Of a DNA stretch of 49,586 nt, positions 17,795 to 26,429 are shown piece after piece. The stretch is from Microbacterium testaceum (GTDB lineage Bacteria; Actinomycetota; Actinomycetes; Actinomycetales; Microbacteriaceae), in NCBI RefSeq assembly GCF_001476655.1, contig NZ_LDRT01000048.1, forward strand, positions 1 to 49,586. The letters are read 5' to 3'. Each line of letters opens with the position of its first letter. The stretch's first letter is position 1. Below the pieces are notes generated by a model. That model searched no databases, was not told the origin of the DNA, and saw nothing but the letters and a program-made list of their open reading frames with translations. The translations under genes and the position numbers were made by a program.

Positions 17795-18432
17795 GTGGCG
17801 TGGTGCTGTTCTCGGGCGGTGGGGATTACGTCGACCCGTGGCATCCCTTCGTCGAGACCAGCGCGGTGGTCGCCGACATCCTGCGGGACGAGGGGTTCTC
17901 GGTGGACACCGTGCTGACGGTCGACGAGCTCGCCGAGCGGTCGAGAGGAGCGGATCTTCTCGTCGTCAACGCCGGGGGAGGGCCGCAGGCGCATCCGCGC
18001 GACGCGGATCTCCGCGCGGCGGTCGACGGGCACACCGGGGGACTGCTCGCGCTGCACGTGGCCGCGACGCTCCTGCCCGAGGGCGACTCGTGGGAGGCGC
18101 GACTCGGCGGTCGGTGGGTGCGGGGTCACTCGATGCACCCGGAGCGCGGGCCGATTCGGCTTGTCCGCGCCGAGGGGACCTCGGCGGCGGAGCTACCCGC
18201 GGTCATCGACACCGTGGACGAGGCCTACTCGTGGCTCCGGGTCACCGGTGAGACGCGGGTGCTGTACCGCCAGGAGTACGGGGGTGAGGCGCACCCGGTG
18301 GCCTGGGTCCGCGACGGCGCGGCGGGTCGGTCCGCGTACTCGGCGCTGGGCCACGACGTGGAGGCGTACGACAGCCCCGCTGTGCGCGCCCTTGTCGGGC
18401 GCCTGGCACGGTGGGCGAGCGAGCCGCTCTGA
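17791..18432 (+). CDS. ThuA-like domain protein
   Basis: A 213-aa protein of the ThuA-like (glutamine amidotransferase-fold) superfamily. The recognisable blocks are the N-terminal VVLFSGGGDYVDPWHPF, the central GGLLALHVAA and GHSMHP, and the late AYSALGHDVEAYDSP. ThuA-like proteins act in sugar catabolism with 3-keto-sugar dehydrogenases, as isomerases or eliminases in studied cases. Here no ThuB-type partner is adjacent, but a Gfo/Idh enzyme sits in the operon about 13 kb away. ATGA overlap with the regulator gene shows co-translation. No signal peptide, so cytosolic. Confidence 0.8.
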   Translation: MSGVVLFSGGGDYVDPWHPFVETSAVVADILRDEGFSVDTVLTVDELAERSRGADLLVVNAGGGPQAHPRDADLRAAVDGHTGGLLALHVAATLLPEGDSWEARLGGRWVRGHSMHPERGPIRLVRAEGTSAAELPAVIDTVDEAYSWLRVTGETRVLYRQEYGGEAHPVAWVRDGAAGRSAYSALGHDVEAYDSPAVRALVGRLARWASEPL

Positions 18433-18495
18433 ACACCGCCCGTCGCCTCGGCGTCGTGCTCTTCTGCCCGCATTCGCGGGATCACCGGACCGCGC

Positions 18496-19425
18496 TCAGC
18501 CCGGCCACTCCCGCCGCTCGAGCGTGTCCAGCAGCACCTCGACAGCGGACCCCTCCATACCGCGCACCCAGCGCTGCGTCTCGGACGCGTGCGAGGAGAC
18601 CGTGCGTCCGCGCTCGCCGCGTTCCACGCGCACGTCGATGCGCTCGCGGACGACGCTGACCCCGCGCAGCACCCCCGCCGCGACCATCGCAGCGAGGGGG
18701 TCGTGCAGCGCGCAGCGGCGGTCGGGGAAGACGCGGCCCTCGTAGAAGTCGAGGTAGGCGGGGAGCATCGCGGCCAACGCCCGGGGGAGCGCGCCGGGAA
18801 TGGCTTCGAGGCGCACGAGGTCGGCGGCATCCAGGGTCTGGGTCATCGTGACGTCGAGGGGGACGACCGTGATGTCCCCGTCCTGGGCGAACACGACGGC
18901 GGCGGCCTCGGGGTCGTTGTGGATGTTGGCTTCGGCCCAAGCCGTCACGTTGCCCGAGTGCGCGAAAGCCCCGCCCATGAGGACGAGCCGATCGATCGCC
19001 GCGACCCCGGGCGTCTCGGCGTACGCGGCGAGGTTCGTGAGCGGTCCGAGGGCGAGCACGGTGAGGTCCGGATGCCGCTGAGCCAGGTGATCGATGAGCT
19101 CCACCGCCGCGCGGGCGTCGTGCGCGCGAGCCGCGGCGGTCAGCGCGATACCGCCGACCCCGTCCTCCCCGTGGACGTGCGGCGCCCCACCGGCGTACTC
19201 GCGCCCGCGGAAGTCGTGGGCGCCGATCGCGACGGGGATGTCGTGCGCCCCGGCCAGCTCGAAGAGCGACAGGGTGTTGGCCGCCGCGCGGGCGGCATCC
19301 GTGTTCCCGGACACCGTCGTGACGCCGACGATCTCGACGGACGGCTCGGCCAACAAGTAGGCCAGGGCGAGGGCGTCGTCGATGCCGGTGTCGCAGTCGA
19401 CGAGGATCGGGCGGCGGGTCGTCAT
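18496..19425 (-). CDS. Nucleoside hydrolase (IunH family)
   Basis: A 309-aa N-ribosyl hydrolase. The family's calcium- and ribose-binding motif is intact at the N-terminus: PILVDCDTGIDDALAL. A further conserved block is in LVLMGGAFAHSGNVTAWAEANIHNDPEAA, and the C-terminal Asp in DPLAAM completes the metal site. It splits purine or pyrimidine ribonucleosides into base and ribose in the cytosol. Start ATG 19425 overlaps the ribokinase stop (ATGA), so both enzymes are made together: the hydrolase releases ribose and the kinase traps it. It is convergent with the ThuA-like gene; only a weak hairpin separates them. Confidence 0.93.
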   Translation of the reverse strand: MTTRRPILVDCDTGIDDALALAYLLAEPSVEIVGVTTVSGNTDAARAAANTLSLFELAGAHDIPVAIGAHDFRGREYAGGAPHVHGEDGVGGIALTAAARAHDARAAVELIDHLAQRHPDLTVLALGPLTNLAAYAETPGVAAIDRLVLMGGAFAHSGNVTAWAEANIHNDPEAAAVVFAQDGDITVVPLDVTMTQTLDAADLVRLEAIPGALPRALAAMLPAYLDFYEGRVFPDRRCALHDPLAAMVAAGVLRGVSVVRERIDVRVERGERGRTVSSHASETQRWVRGMEGSAVEVLLDTLERREWPG

Positions 19426-20267
19426 GAGGTCACCTCGTAGGTGTCGAGCGCGGTGAGCGCGGGTTGGGAGGCGTCGTCGGCGACGGCCGCGGCGCCCACG
19501 GCGCACGCGCGCGACAGGGCGTCGTCGGGGGAGTCACCGCGCAGCAGCCCGCACACGAGCGCGGCGCAGAACGCGTCGCCGGCCCCGACGGTGTTGCGGA
19601 CCGTCGTCGGTACGCCCGCCGCCGTCGCCACGAGCTCGCCGTGCCGGTACAGTCGGGCTCCCTCACCGCCGAGGGTCACGCACAGGAGCGGAGCATCGTG
19701 CACCTCGGGGAGCTGCGCGTACTCGGTCTCGTTGACGATGACGAGGTCGCAGCGTTCGAGGACCCCCGCGGGCAGCGGGCGAGCCGGGGCGGCGTTCAGC
19801 GCGAGGTAGCCCGCGGCTTCCGCGGCGGCGGCGACGACGGCATCCGAGACCTCCAGCTGCATCAGCACCGCACTACCGGGCTCGATGCCCAGCGCGGAGG
19901 CGTCGATCGCCGCGTTCGCGCCCGCGCACACGACGATCGAGTTCTCGCCCGTCGCGTCGACGACGATCAGCGCGGTGCCGGTCGCGGCCTCGGCGGTCTG
20001 CACGCCCGCGGCGTCGACGCCGACCGCGGCCAGCTGATCTCGGATGCCACGACCGTCGGGGTCGTCGCCCACGGCACCGACGAGTCGGACGTCGGCACCG
20101 AGTCGCGCGGCGGCGACCGCCTGATTGGCGCCCTTGCCGCCGGGACCTCGGTGCAGCACGCCGTCGGCGACCGTCTCACCGGCGGCGGGGGCCCGCTCGA
20201 CGCGGGCGGTCAGGTCGACGTTGATGGCGCCGACGACGGTCAGGGCCGGGGCGGGATGGGGGCTCAC
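19422..20267 (-). CDS. rbsK: PfkB-family carbohydrate kinase, probable ribokinase
   Basis: A 281-aa PfkB kinase. Signature 1 is GPGGKGANQAVAAARLG; the ATP and catalytic-base signature is NTVGAGDAFCAALVCG, where Asn replaces the more usual Asp in the first position. The substrate-binding start VVGAINVDLTARV resembles ribokinases. The GTG at 20267 is chosen because it puts the first strand close to the N-terminus; GTG 20284 is an alternative. It is slightly shorter than typical ribokinases (about 300 aa). Coupling to nucleoside hydrolase by a 4-nt overlap supports ribose as substrate. Confidence 0.85.
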   Translation of the reverse strand: MSPHPAPALTVVGAINVDLTARVERAPAAGETVADGVLHRGPGGKGANQAVAAARLGADVRLVGAVGDDPDGRGIRDQLAAVGVDAAGVQTAEAATGTALIVVDATGENSIVVCAGANAAIDASALGIEPGSAVLMQLEVSDAVVAAAAEAAGYLALNAAPARPLPAGVLERCDLVIVNETEYAQLPEVHDAPLLCVTLGGEGARLYRHGELVATAAGVPTTVRNTVGAGDAFCAALVCGLLRGDSPDDALSRACAVGAAAVADDASQPALTALDTYEVTS

Positions 20268-20279
20268 GAGAACCCAGCC

Positions 20280-20309
20280 TGTCACGGCCCGCCGACATCG
20301 GGCGTGACA
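20280..20309. promoter_or_regulatory. Inverted repeat TGTCACG...CGTGACA in divergent region
   Basis: Between the ribokinase and NTF2-like genes lies TGTCACG (20280) matched by CGTGACA (20303), with inner CCCG and CGGG also pairing around one bulge. It is just upstream of the chosen ribokinase start and may be its operator or an mRNA hairpin. Confidence 0.35.
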
Positions 20310-20351
20310 CGGACGCGCGACACGAGCGCGCGAGTGCGCGACGATGTTGGC

Positions 20352-20744
20352 ATGACCTTCGACGACGCCCTCCGCGATCTCGCCCGCGCCCTGGATGCCA
20401 TGGGCCACGGCGATCCGCAGCCCTTCGCGTCGCTGTGGACCCGCACCGATGACGCCACGTTGATGGGCGGATTCGGCACGCACGCGACGACTGCCGCCGA
20501 CGTGCAGGCGACCCTGGAGGTCGTGGCCCGCCGCTTCCGCGGCGGCCCCCTCGTGCCCGAGTACGACCGCGTGCTGGTCGGTGACGACTGGGCGATGACC
20601 GCGGGACGCGAGAGCGGCGTGCTGTCGGTCGACGGTGCCGAGCCCCGCTCCTTCGTCGTCCGGGTCACCCACGTGTGGCGCCGCGAAGAGGGTGTGTGGC
20701 GCATCGTGCACCGCCACGGCGACCATACGACGACACCGGTCTGA
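20352..20744 (+). CDS. SnoaL/NTF2-like domain protein
   Basis: A 130-aa cone-fold protein of the DUF4440/SnoaL-like type. It shows the pattern of an N-terminal helix pair (DDALRDLARALDAMGHGDPQPFASLW), a DDATLMGG strand, and a final RVTHVWRREEGVWRIVHRHGD, the last being characteristic of calcium/calmodulin-kinase-II association-like and ketosteroid isomerase-like proteins. No catalytic activity can be inferred. Start ATG 20352 is the only one that begins the domain; the large upstream extension is antisense shadow of the ribokinase. Confidence 0.8.
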   Translation: MTFDDALRDLARALDAMGHGDPQPFASLWTRTDDATLMGGFGTHATTAADVQATLEVVARRFRGGPLVPEYDRVLVGDDWAMTAGRESGVLSVDGAEPRSFVVRVTHVWRREEGVWRIVHRHGDHTTTPV

Positions 20745-20765
20745 ACGCGGCGGCGCATCGGATGG

Positions 20766-21251
20766 TCAGTGCAGCAGCAGCTTCGCCAAGACCAGCAGAA
20801 CCGCGATGACCGCGGCGCCGACCGCGGTGAGGATCACCACGATCGGTGAGGAGCCGCGCAGGCGCGCGCCGACCGTCGCCACGGCGATGAGATACGACAT
20901 CGCGACGCCGACGCCCCACAGCAGCGCGGTGGGCAGGTCGACACCGGTCGCCACCAGTGCCACGACGACGAGGAGGGGCACGAACGTCACCGACACCATC
21001 GGCGCGCTCACCGCGAGGTGATGGCGGATGATCGGCCACGAACGCTCCGACGAGACGTCGCCGAGCGTGGAGGCGAACACGTGGGTCGCGAAGTAGACGA
21101 GGTTCGTCAGCGCGACGACGAGGATCACGTCGCTCAGGTCGGCAGTGCCGAGACCCATGAGAGTGGATGCCGACACCAGCGCCCCGTAACAACCGGCACT
21201 GATCCGCTCGGCGGCGTCGGTTCCGAGGCGGCGGGCGTTTTCGGCATCCAT
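20766..21251 (-). CDS. Integral membrane protein of unknown function
   Basis: A 161-aa protein with about five hydrophobic segments (near residues 17-32, 38-58, 78-98, 106-125 and 132-158). I do not recognise a family. Start ATG 21251 begins four bases after the FUSC gene stop, so the two are probably co-transcribed and may act in the same membrane process. The ORF can be extended upstream only through the FUSC gene. Confidence 0.75.
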   Translation of the reverse strand: MDAENARRLGTDAAERISAGCYGALVSASTLMGLGTADLSDVILVVALTNLVYFATHVFASTLGDVSSERSWPIIRHHLAVSAPMVSVTFVPLLVVVALVATGVDLPTALLWGVGVAMSYLIAVATVGARLRGSSPIVVILTAVGAAVIAVLLVLAKLLLH

Positions 21252-21255
21252 GGGG

Positions 21256-22281
21256 TCAGTCTGTCGGGTAACGGCGCCGCAGTCCCGCCGACACGATCGC
21301 GACCACGGTTCCGACGAAGACGCCGATGATCGTCTCGAGCACACGGTCGCGCAGCAGCAGGTCGGGGCCGACGGGCGAGGCGAGCGAGACCATGAGGAGC
21401 GCGAGCGGGGTGATGAAGATCATCGCGATGCCGTAGTTGCGGCCCACGAACAGCTCGGCACAGGCCTGCAGCGCGACGGCGATCGCGATCACGAGCCACG
21501 GCGGCAGGTCGAGGGCGAGGAGTCCCGCCGCGATGAGCACACCGAGCAGCGTGCCCACCAGGCGCTGCACGCCGCGGATCAGACGGGCGTTCACGTGCGC
21601 ACCGCCGACCGCCGCGACCGCGCCGACCATGGCCCAGTACCAGTGCGTGCCGATCAGCAGCGCACCCGTGATCCCGGCCAGCAGGGCCGCGACGCCCACC
21701 GTCGCCGTCATCTCCCACGCGACGGGGCCGATCGGCGGGCGCGTGCGCGTGGGACGTCGCCATGACGCGCGGCGGCTGAGCGCGAACACGGTCGTGACGA
21801 GGAGGCTCCAGACGACGCTCGCGCCGCCGACGAGCAGCACGAGGCCGAAGGTCGCCGCCGTGGCGGGGAAGCTGGCCGTCGCCCCCGCCGCGAACACCGC
21901 GAACAGCGCCCCGGGTGGGTGCCAGCGCTGGCGGTAGGCGAAGAGGGTCACCGCCGCCGCCAGCACGGCGACCGCCGCGACGCTCGCGATCGCGGGCGTC
22001 GCGAGGAACGACAGGGCCGTGCCCACGAGCATGGCGGCGACGAGGATGGTGCCGGCGGTCGCTTGCATCCGCACGCGCGTCCGGGCGACGTCAGTCCGGC
22101 CATAGAGCGCGGCGAACGCCCCGAAGCTCGCGTAGACGCTCAGATCGAGGCGGCCGATCAGGAGCAGGACGAGCAGAGGAGCGCCGACGCTGATCACGGC
22201 CCTCAGCGCGACCCGGTGATCGCCCTGTCGCGGCCCCACCCGGATGACCCCGGTCCACACGCGCCCCCGCGATTCCGCCAT
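21256..22281 (-). CDS. FUSC family membrane protein
   Basis: A 341-aa integral membrane protein with two blocks of hydrophobic helices separated by a short basic loop (RRASWRRPTRTR). The second block has the family pattern HWYWAMVGAVAAVGGAHVNARLIRGVQRLVGTLLGVLIA and the segment ending GRNYGIAMIFITPLALLMV, typical of FUSC/aromatic acid exporter-like proteins (YccS, AaeB, fusaric acid resistance). Family members export aromatic acids or other small molecules; the substrate here is unknown. Start ATG 22281. Confidence 0.85.
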   Translation of the reverse strand: MAESRGRVWTGVIRVGPRQGDHRVALRAVISVGAPLLVLLLIGRLDLSVYASFGAFAALYGRTDVARTRVRMQATAGTILVAAMLVGTALSFLATPAIASVAAVAVLAAAVTLFAYRQRWHPPGALFAVFAAGATASFPATAATFGLVLLVGGASVVWSLLVTTVFALSRRASWRRPTRTRPPIGPVAWEMTATVGVAALLAGITGALLIGTHWYWAMVGAVAAVGGAHVNARLIRGVQRLVGTLLGVLIAAGLLALDLPPWLVIAIAVALQACAELFVGRNYGIAMIFITPLALLMVSLASPVGPDLLLRDRVLETIIGVFVGTVVAIVSAGLRRRYPTD

Positions 22282-22567
22282 CCCTCCAGCCTACGCGCGA
22301 GCAGACCACGCTCCGCGGCGTCGGGCACAACGTCTTGCGTGCCGAACTCCGGAGAATTCGTCGCACGGGCCTGGCGCGGCGCTGTTTCGCCCGCCCAGGG
22401 AGCGATTGTTCCGGAGTCCGGCACGCCCGGGTGCCCCCGCTTCGGCGTCGCGACCGAGCCCGTCGCGGCCGGCCCGACCTCCCCGACGGTCAGGCCGTAC
22501 CGCCGCACCGAGCCGGTTCCGACGTCGAATCCTCGGCATCCGGCGGCCGATCTGATGGGGTGGAGGG
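22282..22567. other. Intergenic stretch without a supported gene
   Basis: Between the divergent FUSC gene and the 39-aa ORF. Frames running through it have Arg/Pro-rich shadow composition and no ribosome site. I see no RNA gene or clear operator. Confidence 0.5.
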
Positions 22568-22687
22568 ATGGATGCCGAGCGAGACAAGCCCCCGATCGAA
22601 CCCGGGCCGGAGCCCGACACGACCACGGCCGCCGAGCCCGAGAGGTCGGACCCGTCGCTGGAGGACGACGACCAGCCCATCGAGTGA
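22568..22687 (+). CDS. Small acidic hypothetical protein (39 aa)
   Basis: A 39-aa ORF, MDAERDKPPIEPGP..., ending DDDQPIE, rich in Asp, Glu and Pro and lacking hydrophobic segments, so probably disordered. It has a good ribosome site (GTGGAGGG just before ATG) and codons ending mostly in G or C, as in its neighbours. It lies upstream of the DUF3817 gene in the same direction. No family is recognised; its small size keeps confidence moderate. Confidence 0.45.
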   Translation: MDAERDKPPIEPGPEPDTTTAAEPERSDPSLEDDDQPIE

Positions 22688-22772
22688 GCGTCGTTCGACG
22701 TCGAGGAGACCCCGGATGCCACGGCGGGGGGTTCCGTAGGGTGGAAAGCCCCGACCCCCGACGAGGAGAGAC

Positions 22773-23237
22773 GTGTTCCGCACGCCCCTGACGCTGTTTC
22801 GTACGCTCGCGATCGCCGAAGCGATCTCCTGGACCCTCCTGATCGCGGGGCTCATCCTGCGGGCGACGGCCGACCTCTCGATCGCCGTGAGCATCGGCGG
22901 CGGCATCCACGGCTTCGTGTTCCTCGCCTACGGCGCAACGGCCGTGCTCGTGGCGCTGAACCAGCGGTGGGGAGTCGTCCCGGCGGCGGTCGCGATCGTC
23001 AGCGCCGTCATCCCGTACGCGACGATCCCGACCGAGGTGTGGTTGCAGCGCTCGGGGCGGTTGCGCGGGGCGTGGCGCCTCGACGACACCGGCGACCCGC
23101 GCGACCGTCGACCGGTCGATCGGGCGCTGCGGTTTTTCTTGCGGCGACCGTGGGCCCTCGGGCTCGTCCTGGTCGCGGTGGTCGCGGTGGTGTTCGTGGT
23201 GCTGCTGATCGTGGGCCCGCCGGGCGGCAAGGGCTGA
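22773..23237 (+). CDS. DUF3817 domain membrane protein
   Basis: A 154-aa membrane protein. The DUF3817 signature is clear: FRTLAIAEAISWTLLIAGLILR, then SIGGGIHGFVFLAYGATAVLVAL and a VIPYATIPTEVW segment. About three helices form the domain, and a fourth hydrophobic segment follows near the C-terminus (WALGLVLVAVVAVVFVVLLIVG). GTG 22773 follows a GAGGAGAG ribosome site. Function of the family is unknown; it is widespread in actinobacteria. Confidence 0.85.
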   Translation: MFRTPLTLFRTLAIAEAISWTLLIAGLILRATADLSIAVSIGGGIHGFVFLAYGATAVLVALNQRWGVVPAAVAIVSAVIPYATIPTEVWLQRSGRLRGAWRLDDTGDPRDRRPVDRALRFFLRRPWALGLVLVAVVAVVFVVLLIVGPPGGKG

Positions 23238-23280
23238 CGCGGCGAGCCTCCGTCCCGTCGACGGGCTCCGGGATCTCCCG

Positions 23281-24384
23281 TCAGCGCTTCGTCGACACCG
23301 TCACCGTGAACTTGCGGTCGCGGGCCGCCTGCTGCGTCGGCCCGACGAGACGCTCGAGGGCCGGCCGGTACTGCAGGGCGGAGTTCCAGACCGTCCAGAG
23401 CTCGCCGCCCGGGCGGAGCACGCGGGCCGCCTCGGCGAACATGCGCGGCGCGATGCCCTCGGTGACCGCAGCCCCCGAGTGGAACGGGGGATTGAGCGCG
23501 ATGAACGACGCGCTGCCGTCGGGCCGGCTCCGCAGCATGTCGTCACGCCTCACGGTGACCCGGTCGCCGACCCCGTTCGCTTCGGCGGTGGCCCGCGCCG
23601 ACTGCACCGCGATCGCGGACTGGTCGCACGCGAGCACCCGGAGGGACGGATGCCGCGTCGCCAAGGTCGCGGCGACGATGCCCGTGCCGCAGGCGAGGTC
23701 GATCGCCTCTCCACCGCTCGGCTCGGGCAGGTGCTCCCGCAGCAGGCGGGTGCCGATGTCGAGCGACGCCCCGGCGAACGCTCCGCCGAACGCGCGGATC
23801 TCGATTCCGTCGATCCGCGCCCGCTCCGGTTCGGGGTCCGCACCGTCGTGCGGTCCGCGCGCGATGAGGACGCGCGACTTCTGCCGCGCGTGCGAGACGT
23901 CGACCCGGTCGAACCGCTCGCGGAGCACGTCGTTCATCGTCACGGTCATGTGCTTCAGGCGTCCGCCCGCGAACACGACGACGTCGGGGTGGGCGTGCAG
24001 GGCGATGAGCCCGGCGATGTCGTGGAGCTCGCGAAGCGAGCGCGGCAGGCGCAGCAGGACGACACGCGCGTCCGCGAGGAGCGCCGCATTCCGCTCGTGG
24101 GGGGTGAACGTCCCGGCGAGGCCGGACGTCTCGGCGTTCGCGGCGAGGGCTTGTTTGCCGGTGAGCTCGTCCTGGTGGACCCGGATGCCGCGGGCCCCCG
24201 CTGCGGCGGCGCCCAGGGTCAGCGCGCCATAGCCGTCGCCGATCACGACGAGCTGCCCGTCGGTGATGTCGGCGCGCGCCGCGGCGGACTCATCGAGAAT
24301 CAGCCGGTCGGCCGCGTCCGCGGCGAGCAGGTCAGGTGCCTCGAGGTCGGGCCAGCGGCGGAGGGCGTCGAGAGAGAACGGCAC
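23281..24384 (-). CDS. RsmC/RlmG-like rRNA guanine-N2 methyltransferase
   Basis: A 367-aa class I SAM-dependent methyltransferase built of two tandem Rossmann-like halves, as in RsmC and RlmG. The N-terminal half (to about 190) lacks catalytic motifs; the C-terminal half has the SAM motif AIDLACGTGIVAATLA and the catalytic NPPFHSG, the N(D)PPF form used for exocyclic-amine methylation. It most likely makes m2G in 16S or 23S rRNA. The GTG at 24384 starts the domain but has only a weak ribosome site; extensions further upstream are Arg-rich shadow. Confidence 0.82.
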   Translation of the reverse strand: MPFSLDALRRWPDLEAPDLLAADAADRLILDESAAARADITDGQLVVIGDGYGALTLGAAAAGARGIRVHQDELTGKQALAANAETSGLAGTFTPHERNAALLADARVVLLRLPRSLRELHDIAGLIALHAHPDVVVFAGGRLKHMTVTMNDVLRERFDRVDVSHARQKSRVLIARGPHDGADPEPERARIDGIEIRAFGGAFAGASLDIGTRLLREHLPEPSGGEAIDLACGTGIVAATLATRHPSLRVLACDQSAIAVQSARATAEANGVGDRVTVRRDDMLRSRPDGSASFIALNPPFHSGAAVTEGIAPRMFAEAARVLRPGGELWTVWNSALQYRPALERLVGPTQQAARDRKFTVTVSTKR

Positions 24385-24575
24385 CCGGCAACGGTACCCG
24401 GCCCGTGCGGGGGAGGGCGCCGCGTCTCCCGCGTCGGGGCGGGGAGCACGTCGGCGGATGTGCGCGGGTGCGGGTCCTGGCGTCGCTTCCCGGGCGCGAC
24501 CGGGTCGAAGGGGCCGAGAGCGGGCAGAGGGGAGGCGCGGATGAGTCGCGGTCGCACCGGCCCGCCGGCCGCGCG

Positions 24576-26240
24576 TCAGGAGCGGCGGTTCGCGGCGGCC
24601 GCGGCGGCGGCGAGGTCGGCGAGCACCGGCGGCACGTCGTCCTGCGGCACGACCGCCTGGATGAGCGTGAGCCCCTTCGCCGCCCGCGCGTCGGCAAGGG
24701 CCGAGGTCAGCCCGCCGACGGTGTCGACGCGCACGCCGACGCTCGTACGGGCGGGATCGACGGCGCCGAGGATCGCCGTCCAATCCCACGTCGCGATGTC
24801 GTTGTACTCCTCGTGGAGCCCATGAATCACGCGCTCGACCGTGTAGCCGGCGTTATCGACGACGACGATGACCGCCGGGATGCCGTGGCGCACGATCGTG
24901 CCGAGCTCGGCGCTGGTGAGCTGCGCCGCGCCGTCGCCGATGAGCAGGACCGGGCGTCGTTCCGGACGCGCCAGGGCGGCCCCGAGGATCGCCGGCAGCG
25001 TGAAGCCGATCGCGGCCCACAGCGGTTGTCCGCCGAAGACCACGCCGTGCGGGAGGCGCTCCCCGGCCATGCCGTAGAAGGAGGTGCCCTGATCGGCGAG
25101 CACGGTGTCGCCGTCGCGGAGGAACGCCGCGACCTCCTGCCAGAGTGCCGTCTGGGAAAGGGGCGCGCTCGGTTCGGCGGGGGCGCGGGGCGCGAGAGCC
25201 GGGGGCTCGGAGGCGACGGCGAATCGCCCCGGGAGAGCCTCGAGCTCTTCCGCCACCGCGTCGAGGGCGTCGCGCATCGCCAGCGGGCGGAAGTCGTCGT
25301 CTCCGATGCGAGCGTGCTCCCCTCGGATCTCGATCGTGCGCGCCGCATCGATGTGCTGCGAGAAGAATCCACTCGTCAGGTCGGTGAACTGCACCCCGGC
25401 CATCACGAGCACGTCGGCGTCCTCGATGCCCGCGCGGACGGCGGGCGCGCTGGCCGCACCGAGATACGGACCCAGGTACCCGGATGCCGACTCGTCGACG
25501 ACGCGCCGACCCCACAGCAGCGAGGCATGCGGCACCCCCGCGGCCAGGACGCGGTGCAGGTGGTCTTCGGCGTCGAGGCGGGCGACGAGGATGTCGGCGA
25601 GCACCGCCGCGGAGTCGGCGACCGCGAGCCGCGCCGCGACGGCGTCGCGGAACCGCGTGAGGACTGCGGGATCGGTGACGGTGTCGGGCGAGGGGAGGGG
25701 ACGTACGGGCGGTTCCGCGGGCGCCTCGCCCACATCGGCGGGAAGGAGGACGTAGCCGGGGAGGCGTCGGTGCCGCACGTCCGTGAGCAGGCGGTCGATC
25801 TGAGCCGTGGCATCCGACGCCGTCAGGGTCTCTTGCGCGGCGGTCACCTCCGCGGTCATCCGCGCGAAGTGGCCGAAATCGCCGTCGCCGAGGGAGTGAT
25901 GGCTCGCGCGGCCGGCCGCCTGGACCGCGGTGGTGGGTGCGCCGACGACGTGCAGGACGGGGACGTGCTCGGCGTAGCTGCCGGCCACCGCGCTGAGGGC
26001 GGACAGCTCGCCCACGCCGAAGGTCGTGCTGAGAGCGCCGAGTCCGTGCAGCCGCGCGTAGCCGTCGGCCGCATACCCCGCGCCCAACTCATTCGCGCAG
26101 CCCACCCACTCGATGAGCGGATGCCGCTCGACATGGTCGAGGAAAGCGAGCGTGAAGTCGCCGGGAACGCCGAACAGGTGTCGAACCCCGGATTCGGCGA
26201 GCCGATCGAGGAGGTAGTCGGCCACGGTGTAGGTCGTCAT
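24576..26240 (-). CDS. Thiamine-diphosphate 2-oxoacid decarboxylase (IpdC/KdcA type)
   Basis: A 554-aa ThDP enzyme of the pyruvate/indolepyruvate/branched-chain 2-ketoacid decarboxylase group. Residues match the family position by position: Glu51 in CANELGAGYAADGYAR activates the cofactor, and His114-His115 in RASHHSLGDGDF is the HH active-site pair. The ThDP-Mg motif runs from IGDGAAQLTSAE to VVDNAGYTVERVIHG. It converts a 2-oxoacid to an aldehyde and CO2. Indole-3-pyruvate, phenylpyruvate and branched-chain oxoacids are all possible. It is monocistronic as far as visible, followed on the same strand by the methyltransferase after 191 nt. Confidence 0.9.
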   Translation of the reverse strand: MTTYTVADYLLDRLAESGVRHLFGVPGDFTLAFLDHVERHPLIEWVGCANELGAGYAADGYARLHGLGALSTTFGVGELSALSAVAGSYAEHVPVLHVVGAPTTAVQAAGRASHHSLGDGDFGHFARMTAEVTAAQETLTASDATAQIDRLLTDVRHRRLPGYVLLPADVGEAPAEPPVRPLPSPDTVTDPAVLTRFRDAVAARLAVADSAAVLADILVARLDAEDHLHRVLAAGVPHASLLWGRRVVDESASGYLGPYLGAASAPAVRAGIEDADVLVMAGVQFTDLTSGFFSQHIDAARTIEIRGEHARIGDDDFRPLAMRDALDAVAEELEALPGRFAVASEPPALAPRAPAEPSAPLSQTALWQEVAAFLRDGDTVLADQGTSFYGMAGERLPHGVVFGGQPLWAAIGFTLPAILGAALARPERRPVLLIGDGAAQLTSAELGTIVRHGIPAVIVVVDNAGYTVERVIHGLHEEYNDIATWDWTAILGAVDPARTSVGVRVDTVGGLTSALADARAAKGLTLIQAVVPQDDVPPVLADLAAAAAAANRRS

Positions 26241-26255
26241 GGCCGAACTCCGCGC

Positions 26256-26405
26256 TTACCGGGTGCCGAAGTGGAAGGGCAGCGCCAGCGACGCCGAGAC
26301 CAGGATGATGCCGAGGGCGAAGAAGAGAGCCGGGGCAGCGAGCGAGAACGAGAGGCCGGTGAGCAGCATGCCCCCGACGAACAGGATGAGCGAGACGATG
26401 AACAT
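26256..26405 (-). CDS. Small two-helix membrane protein (49 aa)
   Basis: A 49-aa ORF beginning MFIVSLILFVGGMLLTGLSF and ending PFHFGTR, with two hydrophobic segments joined by a short turn. GAAGGGA precedes the ATG and codons are G/C-ending. It lies in the gap between the decarboxylase and EI24 genes, same strand. Short hairpin membrane proteins of this kind are common in actinobacteria and of unknown function. Confidence 0.6.
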   Translation of the reverse strand: MFIVSLILFVGGMLLTGLSFSLAAPALFFALGIILVSASLALPFHFGTR

Positions 26406-26429
26406 GAGGATCCCTTCGGTCGCTCCAGG

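Noticed and set aside
17791..18432. Trehalose utilisation role for the ThuA-like protein
   Set aside because: The family name alone does not give the substrate, and no trehalose gene is nearby.
23254..23265. Palindrome CCCGTCGACGGG between DUF3817 and methyltransferase genes
   Set aside because: Short and GC-rich, expected by chance at this composition; too weak for a terminator call.
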